64,000 nt of DNA from an uncultured Mycoplasmatota bacterium. Lineage in GTDB: Bacteria; Bacillota_I; Bacilli_A; RF39; UBA660. The stretch spans positions 67,525 through 131,524 of the forward strand of contig UQSR01000003.1 of assembly GCA_900543825.1 (NCBI GenBank), written 5' to 3'. Below are positions 45,427-54,565 of this stretch, piece after piece; the stretch's first letter is position 1; each line of letters begins with the position of its first letter. A program made the translations under genes and the position numbers. The notes under the pieces are model-generated. The model was not told the origin of the DNA. It saw nothing but the letters and a program-made list of their open reading frames with translations, and searched no databases.

Positions 45427-46146
45427 TTACATTTCCAAATTATGATATACTGCTTGTACATCATCAAGATCATTTAATGCATCAATAAGATTACATACCT
45501 TTTCTGTAGCTTCTTCATCAAGAGCAATATAATTATTAGGTACAAAAGTAACTTCACTAACTAAAAACTTATCATATCCCATCTTAGTAAGTTCATCTTT
45601 AACTTCGATAAATTTAGTTGGATCAGTATAAATAATATAACTATCATCATCAGAAGAAAAATCAAGTACATCTAAATTAAGAACATCTTCCATAATTTTA
45701 TCTTCATCATAAACATTCTCTAATACAATAATACCCTTTCTTTCAAACAAATAACTAACAGAACCATCAGTACCAAGATTACCACCCTTTTTAGTAAGTG
45801 TACTTCTGACAAATCCAGCAGTTCTATTCTTATTATCAGTAAGACAATCAATCATAATAGCAATACCATGAGGTCCATATCCCTCATATCTAATACTCTC
45901 ATAATTTTCTCCCTCGCCCCTATTTTTAGCTTTATTAATAGCAGATTCAATATTGGCTTTAGGCATATTTTCTCCTTTAGCCTTTTCAATAACCATTCTA
46001 AGAGAAGGATTATTTTCTGGATTAGGATCACCACTTTTAGCAGCTACGTAAAGTTCCTTAGCTAATTTTTGAAAAACTTTACTTCTTTCACTATCAATTG
46101 CCCCTTTTTTTCTTTTAATAGTAGACCATTTACTATGTCCTGACAT
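45427..46146 (-). CDS. YebC/PmpR family protein
   Basis: 239 aa, the usual size. MSGHSKWSTIKRKKGAIDSE, KAKGENMPKANIESAINK and RYEGYGPHGIAIMIDCLTDN are diagnostic. Members act as transcription regulators or as factors relieving ribosome stalling. Own promoter. Confidence 0.96.
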   Translation of the reverse strand: MSGHSKWSTIKRKKGAIDSERSKVFQKLAKELYVAAKSGDPNPENNPSLRMVIEKAKGENMPKANIESAINKAKNRGEGENYESIRYEGYGPHGIAIMIDCLTDNKNRTAGFVRSTLTKKGGNLGTDGSVSYLFERKGIIVLENVYDEDKIMEDVLNLDVLDFSSDDDSYIIYTDPTKFIEVKDELTKMGYDKFLVSEVTFVPNNYIALDEEATEKVCNLIDALNDLDDVQAVYHNLEM

Positions 46147-46176
46147 ATTTTTCCCTCCTACATAAATTACTAATAT

Positions 46177-46205
46177 ATAATACTATTAAAATATATTTAA
46201 GTCAA
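46177..46205 (-). promoter_or_regulatory. promoter of the YebC-family gene
   Basis: Minus strand TTGACT, 17-nt spacer, TATTAT. Confidence 0.8.
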
Positions 46206-46211
46206 GTATAT

Positions 46212-46910
46212 TTAACCCAAACCAAGATAACTAAGAACAGCAGGTCCTAAAATAATAAGTAAAATAAGTGGAACAAAGAAAAATACCGATATAATACTAA
46301 TTTTTGTAGGAATTTTTGACATCTTAGATTTCACTTCCATTATTCTTTTTTCTCTAAGATAATCAACCTGATTGTACATTGTATCAATAATATTACTACC
46401 ATAAATATTAGTTTGTGTTAAAGCAATAATAATATTATTAATACTATCCGAAGGAATATACTTTTGCATATCAGATAAACTTTCATTCAAACTCTTACCA
46501 TATTTAGTTTCTCTAAGAGCCTTTTTAAATTCCAAAGCAAGTTCACTACTAGAACTATTAACAGTAATAGAAATAGCCTCTACTAAATTACGCCCAGTTT
46601 GAAGTGATAAAGTTAGAACTTCAAAGAAATATATAGCTTCAATATTAAGTTTAAAAGTTCTTTTTTTAATCTTATTATCAAGAAGTACCCATTCAAACAA
46701 ATAATAATACAAAACAACAAAAACAACTGCTAAAATATAACCATATTTAAAGAAACTAAATATAAATACAAAGAAAAATATAGAAGTAATAAGTCTCATA
46801 TTTAAAAAGTTAATAGCGGTATATTTAGAACTAACACCAAGAAAATTAATTTTCTTTTCAATTCTATCAATAAGTTTCTTATTATATAAACTAAAATTAT
46901 TATTAACCAT
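46212..46910 (-). CDS. Tad secretion platform protein TadC-like
   Basis: 232 aa, membrane protein with a T2SF-type domain (TLSLQTGRNLVEAISITVNSS, SLSDMQKYIPSDSINNII). Together with TadB it forms the inner-membrane platform of Tad pili. Last gene of the cluster, 2 nt after tadB. Confidence 0.85.
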   Translation of the reverse strand: MVNNNFSLYNKKLIDRIEKKINFLGVSSKYTAINFLNMRLITSIFFFVFIFSFFKYGYILAVVFVVLYYYLFEWVLLDNKIKKRTFKLNIEAIYFFEVLTLSLQTGRNLVEAISITVNSSSSELALEFKKALRETKYGKSLNESLSDMQKYIPSDSINNIIIALTQTNIYGSNIIDTMYNQVDYLREKRIMEVKSKMSKIPTKISIISVFFFVPLILLIILGPAVLSYLGLG

Positions 46911-46912
46911 AA

Positions 46913-47908
46913 TTACACCTCAATCTTAAGTATTCTTCTAAGAAGTAATATATAAATAATAAACATAATAAGTATAATAGCAATAATAATATATCCAAGT
47001 ACAGAATTAAATAAAGGATTGAAAAAAGTTGGATTAAGAATATATATAACTATTACAAATATAACTGGTATAGCAATCAAAACCTTAACAACAAGTTTAG
47101 GTACACTACTTACATTTTTTAGTTCCTCATCAAGTTTTTTCTTATCAAATAAAGTTCTTTCTATAGAAGAAAACACTTCAACAATATTTCCTCCAGTTTT
47201 ATTAAGTATTGTAAGTGATGAAGATAAATAAACAGCTTCATCAATTTCTACCCTTTTAGCAAATCTATCAAAAACAGTATCAACAGATAATCCATATTTC
47301 ATATCCAAATACATTTTTCTAAATTCATCTTTTAGAGGTCCATCAAGTTCATCACTAGCAATTTTAATAGCCTGCAATGTACTCTTACCAGATTTAAAGG
47401 CATTATTCATAACAATAACTGCTCTAAGTAAATCAGTAGCCATCTGTTTCTGTTTTCTTTTATAAATAAAGTGTAAATAAACATCCAATATAAAATAACC
47501 AATAAAATAATTAATAACAAAATCAAATATACCAAGAACTCTCAAAGAAAAAACTTGTGAAAAAGCAGTAAATACAACAAATATAATAGCAATTACAAAC
47601 TTAGTAATAATAAAATCATATCCCTCAATAATTCCATGTTTATCATAACTAATATATTTTTCATACTTCTTAGCACTCTTTTTCAAATAAAAGCTCTTAT
47701 TAATTAATGGTCTCATTCTTTTAACAAATTTATAATAGCTATTCAATATCCTATCGCTATAAGAATAATAATCGCTTTTAACAGGATCAACAGCATAATT
47801 ACTTATTCTTTTAGCTTTTTTTTGAGCGCTACTAATTCTAATAACATAAACGATAATTACAAATATAACAATAATCAAAATAATTCTAAGCATAAATACC
47901 ATATTCAT
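46913..47908 (-). CDS. Tad secretion platform protein TadB-like
   Basis: 331 aa. Start at 47908 chosen because AAAGGATGG then lies at workable spacing; the frame opens at 47920. Membrane helices at both ends of a T2SF-like core (MNNAFKSGKSTLQAIKIASDELDGPLKDEF, SLTILNKTGGNIVEVFSS split). Between tadA and tadC, the standard order. Confidence 0.85.
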   Translation of the reverse strand: MNMVFMLRIILIIVIFVIIVYVIRISSAQKKAKRISNYAVDPVKSDYYSYSDRILNSYYKFVKRMRPLINKSFYLKKSAKKYEKYISYDKHGIIEGYDFIITKFVIAIIFVVFTAFSQVFSLRVLGIFDFVINYFIGYFILDVYLHFIYKRKQKQMATDLLRAVIVMNNAFKSGKSTLQAIKIASDELDGPLKDEFRKMYLDMKYGLSVDTVFDRFAKRVEIDEAVYLSSSLTILNKTGGNIVEVFSSIERTLFDKKKLDEELKNVSSVPKLVVKVLIAIPVIFVIVIYILNPTFFNPLFNSVLGYIIIAIILIMFIIYILLLRRILKIEV

Positions 47909-47928
47909 AATTATCGCCATCCTTTCTA

Positions 47929-49257
47929 TTAATTAAACATATCTTTAAGTTCCAAACCTTTTCTTACAATTTTATCATAAACTAAAGGCTTTCTTTTATA
48001 CATTCTAAACTCTCCAACTGCATTACCATCACCAGATACACCAGTTTGTTTAAAAGTAAATATATCTTTAAGTAAAATATTACCATCTTCCATACCTGCT
48101 ACCTCACTAATAGAAGTAATCTTTCTTTTACCATCAGATAATCTATCTATTTGTATAACAATATCAATTGCGTTTTCAATATAACCACGAACCGCCGATA
48201 CAGGTATTTCCATTTCATTCATTAAAATCATTGTTTCAAGCCTATTTATAGCATCAATAGGATTATTAGCATGAAGAGTAGTAAGAGATCCCTCGTGTCC
48301 AGTATTCATAGCTTGCATCATATCAAAAGCTTCTTTACCTCTAACCTCCCCAACTATAATTCTATCAGGTCTCATTCTAAGAGAGTTTCTAACCAAATCA
48401 CGAATAGTAACCTCTCCTTCACCCTCATAATTAGTAAGTCTAGTTTCAAGAGAAATAACATGTCTCTGATGTAAATTAAGTTCTGCAGCATCTTCAATTG
48501 TAATAATTCTCTCATCATCGCCAAGAAAACCAGATAAAATATTTAAAAGTGTTGTTTTACCAGTACCAGTTCCACCAGATATGACAATATTAAGCTTAGC
48601 CATAACAGCAGCTTCCAAAAATCTCGCCATATTAACAGTTAATGAACCATTTCTAAGTAAATCATCAATATTTTCTAATTTTTTATTAAATTTTCTAATT
48701 GTAAGTACTGGTCCTTTCAAACTAAGTGGTGGAATAATAGCATTAAGTCTCGAACCATCACAAAGTCTAGCATCCACCATCGGATTAGCGGCATCAATAG
48801 TCCTACCAAGAGGCTGTACAATTCTTTGTATTGTACGAATAATATGTTTATCATTAATAAATGAAACAGTCTCATCCTTTACAATTTTACCATCTATTTC
48901 AACATAAATTTCATCAGGAGCATTAACCATAATTTCTGTAATAGCATTATCATTAAGTAAAGGTGTAATAGGTCCATATCCCATAATCTCATTTTGAATC
49001 AAATTAAATATATGTTCTCTTTCCAAAGAGTTCAAATCATAACCAACTAGAGTATTATCAATTTCATCATTAATATAATCTTCTAAAAGCTCATCATCAG
49101 GGATATTCTCTTCAATTAAATTTTGAACAATTTTAACCCTAAGCTCCTCAAGTAAATTTTTATTACGAAAAACATCATAGTCATTAACATCTTCATTTGA
49201 AGAAAAAACCTTAGGCTCAACTTCAAAAGCTTCCATTAAACTTTTCTTATTAGCCAT
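47929..49257 (-). CDS. Tad secretion ATPase TadA/CpaF
   Basis: 442 aa hexameric ATPase powering Tad pilus assembly. An N-terminal helical domain is followed by Walker A SGGTGTGKTTLLNIL, the Asp box TIEDAAELNL, the Walker B region PDRIIVGEVRG and the His box HEGSLTTLHANNPIDAINRLE. Overlaps the tadZ-like gene as TAATG. Confidence 0.95.
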   Translation of the reverse strand: MANKKSLMEAFEVEPKVFSSNEDVNDYDVFRNKNLLEELRVKIVQNLIEENIPDDELLEDYINDEIDNTLVGYDLNSLEREHIFNLIQNEIMGYGPITPLLNDNAITEIMVNAPDEIYVEIDGKIVKDETVSFINDKHIIRTIQRIVQPLGRTIDAANPMVDARLCDGSRLNAIIPPLSLKGPVLTIRKFNKKLENIDDLLRNGSLTVNMARFLEAAVMAKLNIVISGGTGTGKTTLLNILSGFLGDDERIITIEDAAELNLHQRHVISLETRLTNYEGEGEVTIRDLVRNSLRMRPDRIIVGEVRGKEAFDMMQAMNTGHEGSLTTLHANNPIDAINRLETMILMNEMEIPVSAVRGYIENAIDIVIQIDRLSDGKRKITSISEVAGMEDGNILLKDIFTFKQTGVSGDGNAVGEFRMYKRKPLVYDKIVRKGLELKDMFN

Positions 49258-50024
49258 TATTTTTCCTCCTTACCATGCCTATCATCAATCAAATCAATTG
49301 CAAGTTTTTTCATATTAGAAACATCTTTTTGATGAAAAGCATTAATACTTTTATTAAGAGTTAAAATTTCACCATTCATTACATATTTATCTATATTTTT
49401 AATATAATAACTACTAGAAATAGTATAATCAATATTACCTTTAATAGAAGTTCTAATATCATATAAAGACATATAGTCTCTACCAGTATCTCTAGAACTA
49501 TTAAGAAGAGTTAAATAATTACTCTTACCAGTATTTTTAAATATACTAATTAAACTCTTAGTATTCTTTAAATCAATTAAATCATTAGTAACAATAAGTA
49601 ATGACATATAAGAATTATCAAGTACAGTTAAATTAATTTCATCAAGAATATGTGAAGTATCAACAAGTATAACATCATATTCATGCTTAACCATATCAAA
49701 AATAACAGGTATAAACTTACTAGGAATTTTAGAAGCTTCTCTTGGATCTCTAGGACAAGCTAAAACATCAATATTGCTATTATAAGTAGTAATATAATCC
49801 CTAAACTCAGTAAATCTATTATTAGACATACTATCTACCATCATAAAAATATCTTTATCATTATTAATATTTAAAGATACAGCAATACCACCAGAATACA
49901 AATCCATATCAATAATTAATACACGTTTTCCCATACTGCAATAAATACCAGCTAAATTAAGTGTCATAGTGGTCTTGCCAACGCCACCTTTAACAGAAAA
50001 AACACTAATTACTTTACCTGTCAT
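49257..50024 (-). CDS. TadZ/CpaE-like MinD-family ATPase
   Basis: 255 aa. Deviant Walker A SVKGGVGKTTMTLNLAG, Walker A' IIDMDLYSGGIAVSLN and IILVDTSHILDE. It lacks an N-terminal receiver domain seen in longer CpaE proteins. It probably localises the Tad machine. Coupled to tadA. Confidence 0.88.
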   Translation of the reverse strand: MTGKVISVFSVKGGVGKTTMTLNLAGIYCSMGKRVLIIDMDLYSGGIAVSLNINNDKDIFMMVDSMSNNRFTEFRDYITTYNSNIDVLACPRDPREASKIPSKFIPVIFDMVKHEYDVILVDTSHILDEINLTVLDNSYMSLLIVTNDLIDLKNTKSLISIFKNTGKSNYLTLLNSSRDTGRDYMSLYDIRTSIKGNIDYTISSSYYIKNIDKYVMNGEILTLNKSINAFHQKDVSNMKKLAIDLIDDRHGKEEK

Positions 50025-50028
50025 AATA

Positions 50029-50418
50029 TCACTTAACCCTTTCTATCTTTTTTTTACCATTAACTATTTTACCATTATATTCACTTTTAACAAAAGTTAA
50101 ATTAAAATTAAACATCTTCCCAAAAACACCCTTAATATTTTTTTTAAAAGAAATATCAACACTATTATCAATAATCATAATTGAAATATCATCAAGATTA
50201 TTATCATTTTTTAAAATAAGTGTATTCAAATCATCTTCATCAATACTATCAATATTATCAAGAGCATAATCCACTACCATATAATTAGTATTAGAAAGTC
50301 TATCCTTTTCATATATAGCATTACCTACATCATATACTAAAGTAAGAATTAAAAGCAATATAGGAAGCAAAATAATAAACATTACAAGAGACTGTCCTTT
50401 ATTATTAAGCCTCAACAT
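50029..50418 (-). CDS. TadE/TadF-like pseudopilin 2
   Basis: 129 aa. Short N-terminus NKGQSLVMFIILLPILLLI is a type IV-like hydrophobic helix preceded by Gly (G at NKGQ), the Tad prepilin-peptidase type of site, with a soluble C-terminal domain. It overlaps pseudopilin 1 by 14 nt. The conserved Glu after the cleavage site is Met/Val here (GQSLVM), unusual for TadE. Confidence 0.78.
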   Translation of the reverse strand: MLRLNNKGQSLVMFIILLPILLLILTLVYDVGNAIYEKDRLSNTNYMVVDYALDNIDSIDEDDLNTLILKNDNNLDDISIMIIDNSVDISFKKNIKGVFGKMFNFNLTFVKSEYNGKIVNGKKKIERVK

Positions 50419-50743
50419 TAGGTATAGTCCTTTCTACCTTTATGTTATAAGGATTACCCAAAATACGATTAAGCCCTGGAGTCATAATATCAACATCATC
50501 ATTAATAATAATTTTAGTATACTTATCATCACTACTTATATTAATTTTAACCTTAGGATATAAATTTTTAATATCATCAATATTATCACTATTCTTAATC
50601 ATTGCAGTAACATCAACACTAATGTTTTCAAGTTCATTTTTCTTACTCAAAATCATTCCAAAATCAACTATTGCAAATAACATTAATATAAATATAGGTA
50701 AAATAAGAACAAATTCTACTAATGCTTGACCCTTTCTATTCAT
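50405..50743 (-). CDS. TadE-like pseudopilin 1
   Basis: 112 aa. N-terminus MNRKGQALVEFVLILPIFILML fits TadE: Gly-Gln-Ala-Leu-Val-Glu-Phe, with the Glu intact. First gene of the tad operon. No separate Flp major pilin is found in the cluster. Confidence 0.85.
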   Translation of the reverse strand: MNRKGQALVEFVLILPIFILMLFAIVDFGMILSKKNELENISVDVTAMIKNSDNIDDIKNLYPKVKINISSDDKYTKIIINDDVDIMTPGLNRILGNPYNIKVERTIPNVEA

Positions 50744-50790
50744 TGGACACTCTCCCTATTATCAAATATAATTATATCAAATAATACAAA

Positions 50791-50823
50791 AAAAAGAAAG
50801 ATTATTTTAATCTTTCTTATTAT
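50791..50823 (-). terminator. terminator of the cohesin/dockerin-like gene
   Basis: Minus strand AAGAAAGATTA - AAA - TAATCTTTCTT followed by T-rich sequence, between this gene and the tad operon. Confidence 0.8.
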
Positions 50824-53186
50824 TTTTTATTTTTACTCTTATCATCTTTTTGTACTGGAACTTCATCTTCATCGTCTTTTTTGAATATAAGATATAAAAG
50901 GCCAAGTACAACAAGAACAATAAGTACAATAATAACAACCTTTTCAGCAGTATTACTAGAGTCATCAGTTACAGTAACTGCATTCTTTTTAGGTGCTTTT
51001 TTATTAACTATCAATTTATACTCATTAACATCACCATTTTCAGCAGTAACTTTAATAATAACTGTATTATCACCAGTTTTAAAATTCTCATTACCAGTAA
51101 TTTCAACACTAGCACGATTATCTTCTGCTATTGCTTTAATATCTAAAGAATTAACATCACTATCAACCCTAATTCTATATTCATTAACAAGCCTATCAAA
51201 ATCAATATCATAGTCAGCAATTTCTAAAGTTTTCAAATAATTATTAGATGAATAAACATAACTAATATTACTAGTAGTAACAACTGGTTTAGCCTCTTTA
51301 ACAATTCTAACAGTATATACTTTAGTACTACCATCTTCAGCAGTTACCGTAATAGTGGCAATAGTTTCATCACTAGTAAGTTCATAAAGAACAAGTCCAC
51401 TAACAGTAGAATACATATCAAAAGTAGAACCACTTAATATAACACTCTCAGTATCATAAGGAACTGTTAAAGTATATGAAGTAACATCCCTATCAAATTC
51501 TCTATCAAAAGTACCAACATTACTATTTAAAGATGCAAGATCATTGTTAGAACTAATATTTCTAATTATTTGTACATCAAAACCTAAATCTTCAAAATCG
51601 TAAGCATCATATACTTTAGATACTTCGCCACTAATACTAGCACTACCAATACCAATACCAGTAGCGGTAAATACAAGTGTTAACATTATATCATCATTAT
51701 ATAATGTATCACCAACACCAACTATATGTCCATCTTTATAGTTGCCACTGAAAGTATCATTAAACTTAACATCAGTAAGCATAAGTTTATCATTAACACT
51801 AACTAAAGCATTAATACCATCAATATAATCACTAGCATCATCACTATTAACAATTACATTAACCTCAAAACTATCACCTACAAAAACATTACTAGGAACA
51901 CTACCTATAGATAATTTTAAATTATTATTATCTTCATAGTCGGTAATTGGATTTTCTCTAAGTGCATTATTAAGAACTCTAACATCATCAAAAGTAATAG
52001 TACCAAACTCTTCATCATCATTAGAAGTATATACATCCATAGAAGGCATATTAGTACCACTTAAATAACCATCGATAGTAAGACCTAAATCATTTCTATC
52101 AAAAACATTATCATTATTAGCATCTCCTACGACAACAACAGTATAAGAAATGGTATTACCCTTTGTAAGTTCTACAACATAATTATTATATAACTCACTA
52201 TCATTATCCGTAACAAGAATTCCATTACTATCTTTAACAATTACAGAAATATCAGACTGAATAAATTTATCTAACAAGTCACTAACTTTCATAACATCTA
52301 AGTTTTTATCATAATTTTTAGCATTAATAAATAAGTAACCATTATTAAACTCAAGTCCTGTTAAGTCATATAATTCATTATCGTTATTCTTATCATATTT
52401 AATATTAGCAGTGTAATCATAAGAATAAACAACGCCTAAATCATTGCTCAAAGTAATAGTATCAGTGTAAGTATACTCTCCTCCAAATACATTAGTCAAA
52501 TCAGTAGTACTACCATCAAACTTAGCACTAATAAGTTCTTCACCTGTATAAGTACCAATAGAAGTACCATTTACACTAACTAAATAACTCTCTTCTGGGG
52601 ATAATTCTCCTACTCTAACGCCTAGTTTTTGTGTGTAATTAAGAGGAATATTAACATTATATATATTATCTTCTATAGGAGCAATCTCTTCTTCACCAAA
52701 TAAAGTACCATAAACACCTTTACTATTATTTTTAATAGAAGAATCTAAATTTTCACTATAAATCTCAACACCATTTTCAAGTATTTTAAATTCAAGTTTA
52801 AAAGTACCATCAAAATTAAATTTACCATAAGTAAAATCATAAATATTATCATTATTTAACTCTTTACCAGTCTTAACAATAGTATTATTATCAGTAACAA
52901 CAGTACCATCTAAATAAGTATAAGAACTAGTAAGAACTACATCATAATTTTTGTCATCAAAAGTTCCATCATCGTTATCAGTAACCTCATCAAAATTACC
53001 ATTACCATAACTTAAACTCAAATGATCTACATATAAATTATTCTCATCCATAACTTCACTAAGATTAACTTTTATATTACTATTAAGAGAAATAGTATCA
53101 GCAAGTACCTTAAATGAAGTGCCAAGTTGAGAAAAAGCCATAATTGAAACCATAATAAGTTTCATTATCTTTGTTATTTTTTTCAT
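50820..53186 (-). CDS. membrane-anchored surface protein with dockerin-like and cohesin-like regions
   Basis: 788 aa. Start at 53186 after AAAGGATG. Order: signal peptide (1-30), beta-rich region (30-340), dockerin-like repeat around 350-410 (VGDANNDNVFDRNDLGLTIDGYL and a second helix after TFDDVRVLNNAL), cohesin-like domain around 425-537 (LKLSIGSVPSNVFVGDSFEVNV), two cadherin-like beta-sandwich domains (about 549-630 and 632-730) and a C-terminal membrane helix (about 747-768) with a charged tail. It is immediately upstream of the tad cluster with its own terminator. Role probably adhesion or scaffolding; domain calls are by motif. Confidence 0.8.
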   Translation of the reverse strand: MKKITKIMKLIMVSIMAFSQLGTSFKVLADTISLNSNIKVNLSEVMDENNLYVDHLSLSYGNGNFDEVTDNDDGTFDDKNYDVVLTSSYTYLDGTVVTDNNTIVKTGKELNNDNIYDFTYGKFNFDGTFKLEFKILENGVEIYSENLDSSIKNNSKGVYGTLFGEEEIAPIEDNIYNVNIPLNYTQKLGVRVGELSPEESYLVSVNGTSIGTYTGEELISAKFDGSTTDLTNVFGGEYTYTDTITLSNDLGVVYSYDYTANIKYDKNNDNELYDLTGLEFNNGYLFINAKNYDKNLDVMKVSDLLDKFIQSDISVIVKDSNGILVTDNDSELYNNYVVELTKGNTISYTVVVVGDANNDNVFDRNDLGLTIDGYLSGTNMPSMDVYTSNDDEEFGTITFDDVRVLNNALRENPITDYEDNNNLKLSIGSVPSNVFVGDSFEVNVIVNSDDASDYIDGINALVSVNDKLMLTDVKFNDTFSGNYKDGHIVGVGDTLYNDDIMLTLVFTATGIGIGSASISGEVSKVYDAYDFEDLGFDVQIIRNISSNNDLASLNSNVGTFDREFDRDVTSYTLTVPYDTESVILSGSTFDMYSTVSGLVLYELTSDETIATITVTAEDGSTKVYTVRIVKEAKPVVTTSNISYVYSSNNYLKTLEIADYDIDFDRLVNEYRIRVDSDVNSLDIKAIAEDNRASVEITGNENFKTGDNTVIIKVTAENGDVNEYKLIVNKKAPKKNAVTVTDDSSNTAEKVVIIVLIVLVVLGLLYLIFKKDDEDEVPVQKDDKSKNKK

Positions 53187-53207
53187 TTTATCATCCTTTC
53201 TTTTCAT

Positions 53208-53458
53208 TTATTCAAACAAATAATATTAAATTAAATTTTATCCCCCGTAGCACACCTCCAACTAAAACAAATGATAATAGTCATATTCATATATTTCCTC
53301 TTCTATCATCATCAAAATAATTATAGCATACAAATCGACATTTTTCTCCTGCTTTACATAAATTTGACATTTTTATCTATATTTTAAAGGCAAAAATACC
53401 AATAACTACCATTTTTAGCAAAAATTATCATCTTTTATAGGTAAAACAAATATTTTTC
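53208..53458. other. intergenic region between the surface-protein gene and the rpsD promoter
   Basis: About 250 bp without a convincing full-length gene. Minus strand: an extended -10 (TGCTATAAT at 53328-53320) and a leader of about 130 nt to the surface-protein gene, containing a 9-bp stem (53279-53316 region) and a 19-codon reading frame. The rest is AT-rich with no recognised element. Confidence 0.6.
53231..53290 (-). CDS. possible 19-residue leader peptide
   Basis: ATG at 53290 after AGAGGAAAT; MNMTIIICFSWRCATGDKI then TAA. It lies in the leader of the surface-protein gene and its ribosome site is inside a possible stem (TGATGATAG pairing with CTATTATCA). It may be chance; included because the spacing and SD are good. 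Confidence 0.25.
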   Translation of the reverse strand: MNMTIIICFSWRCATGDKI

Positions 53459-53487
53459 TTGACTAAAAATACTATTAATTATATAAT
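53459..53487 (+). promoter_or_regulatory. promoter of rpsD
   Basis: TTGACT, 17-nt spacer, TATAAT. Confidence 0.88.
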
Positions 53488-53493
53488 ATTATT

Positions 53494-53623
53494 GCTTAGC
53501 AGCGCATACTCTATTTTTAGGTAATGTGTCATTTATAAGTAACTACAGCTGCATAGCGAAAGTATGATAAAGACACCCTGCACTAAAAAGAGTATAACCT
53601 CTAAGAAGAAGGAGGATAGAATT
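53494..53623 (+). ncRNA. structured rpsD leader (probable ribosomal protein S4 binding site)
   Basis: About 130-nt leader. ATACTCT (53506-53512) pairs with AGAGTAT (53589-53595) and AGGT (53519-53522) with ACCT (53597-53600), enclosing GTGTC (53526-53530)/GACAC (53572-53576) and a CATA-loop-TATG hairpin. Nested long-range pairs right before the rpsD SD resemble the Firmicutes S4 autoregulatory leader. The pairing pattern is seen; the S4 function is inferred. Confidence 0.7.
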
Positions 53624-54229
53624 ATGGCTAGATATACAGGCCCAAATAACAAAAAAGCAAGAAGATTATCATTCTCTATATTAGAAAATGGTAAAGATAT
53701 TGCAAAAAGACCTTATGGTCCAGGACAACATGGTAAAGACAGAAAAAGAAAACCATCTAACTATTCTGTTCAATTAGCAGAAAAACAAAAAGCAAGATTT
53801 ATGTATGGTATTTCTGAAAAGCAATTCAAAAAATTAGTAAATGATTCAGCAAAAATGAAAGGTGTTCATGGTGAAAACTTACTTATCCTATTAGAAAGTA
53901 GATTAGATAACATCGTATATAGAATTGGTTTTGCCACTACAAGAAGAGGTGCAAGACAATTAGTTAACCATGGTCACATTACAGTAAATGGTAAGAAAGT
54001 TGATATTCCATCATACAGAGTTAAACCTGGAGATGTAATTGCTATCAAAGAAAATTCAAGCGATCACAAAGGAATAGAAATAGCACTTGCTAATAAAGTA
54101 AAAAGACCTGAATTCATTAACTATGATGAGAAAAAAAGAGTTGCTACTTATGTAAGATATCCTGAAAGAAGCGAATTAAACGCAGATATCAATGAATCAT
54201 TAATCGTTGAATTCTATAGTAGAGTATAA
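53624..54229 (+). CDS. rpsD: 30S ribosomal protein S4
   Basis: 201 aa from the ATG at 53624 after AAGGAGG; the frame is open further upstream but that part is the structured leader. MARYTGPNNKKARRLSFSI, RPYGPGQHG and the S4 RNA-binding domain (LDNIVYRIGFATTRRGARQLVNHGHI split) are diagnostic. Stand-alone gene with its own promoter, as usual in Bacilli. Confidence 0.98.
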   Translation: MARYTGPNNKKARRLSFSILENGKDIAKRPYGPGQHGKDRKRKPSNYSVQLAEKQKARFMYGISEKQFKKLVNDSAKMKGVHGENLLILLESRLDNIVYRIGFATTRRGARQLVNHGHITVNGKKVDIPSYRVKPGDVIAIKENSSDHKGIEIALANKVKRPEFINYDEKKRVATYVRYPERSELNADINESLIVEFYSRV

Positions 54230-54256
54230 TTAATTACTCTACTTTTTCTATAAAAG

Positions 54257-54296
54257 AAAAAGAGATTACCGAAATAAATACTAGTAATCTCTTTTT
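54257..54296 (+). terminator. terminator of rpsD
   Basis: AAAAAGAGATTAC - loop - GTAATCTCTTTTT, 13 bp. Confidence 0.9.
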
Positions 54297-54320
54297 ATGA
54301 ATTATTATGAACATAATAAA

Positions 54321-54338
54321 AACCCCTTAAGGGGTATT
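54321..54338 (-). terminator. terminator after tRNA-Phe
   Basis: Minus strand ACCCC - TTAA - GGGGT then T4; the end of the gdpD-popT-tRNA transcript. Confidence 0.8.
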
Positions 54339-54349
54339 AATCGCTAAAC

Positions 54350-54425
<76 letters not shown>

Positions 54426-54433
54426 AAAATAAA

Positions 54434-54509
54434 TGGCGGTTCCGACGGGAGTTGAACCCGCGATCTTCTGCGTGACAGGCAGACGTGTTAACCACTACAC
54501 CACAGAACC
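54434..54509 (-). tRNA. tRNA-Asp (GTC)
   Basis: 76 nt with encoded CCA. Anticodon loop CTGTCAC. Acceptor GGTTCTG/CGGAACC. Confidence 0.97.
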
Positions 54510-54565
54510 AAAAATACTCAAATTGCTATTTAAGTATACTAAATTTTCTAGGTAATTGTCAACAC

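Noticed and set aside
53360..53370. TTGACA on the plus strand as a second rpsD promoter
   Set aside because: No -10 at proper distance; the promoter at 53459-53487 is much better.
53564..53623. Upstream start for rpsD
   Set aside because: These bases belong to the structured leader; the ATG at 53624 follows AAGGAGG and gives MARYTGPN.
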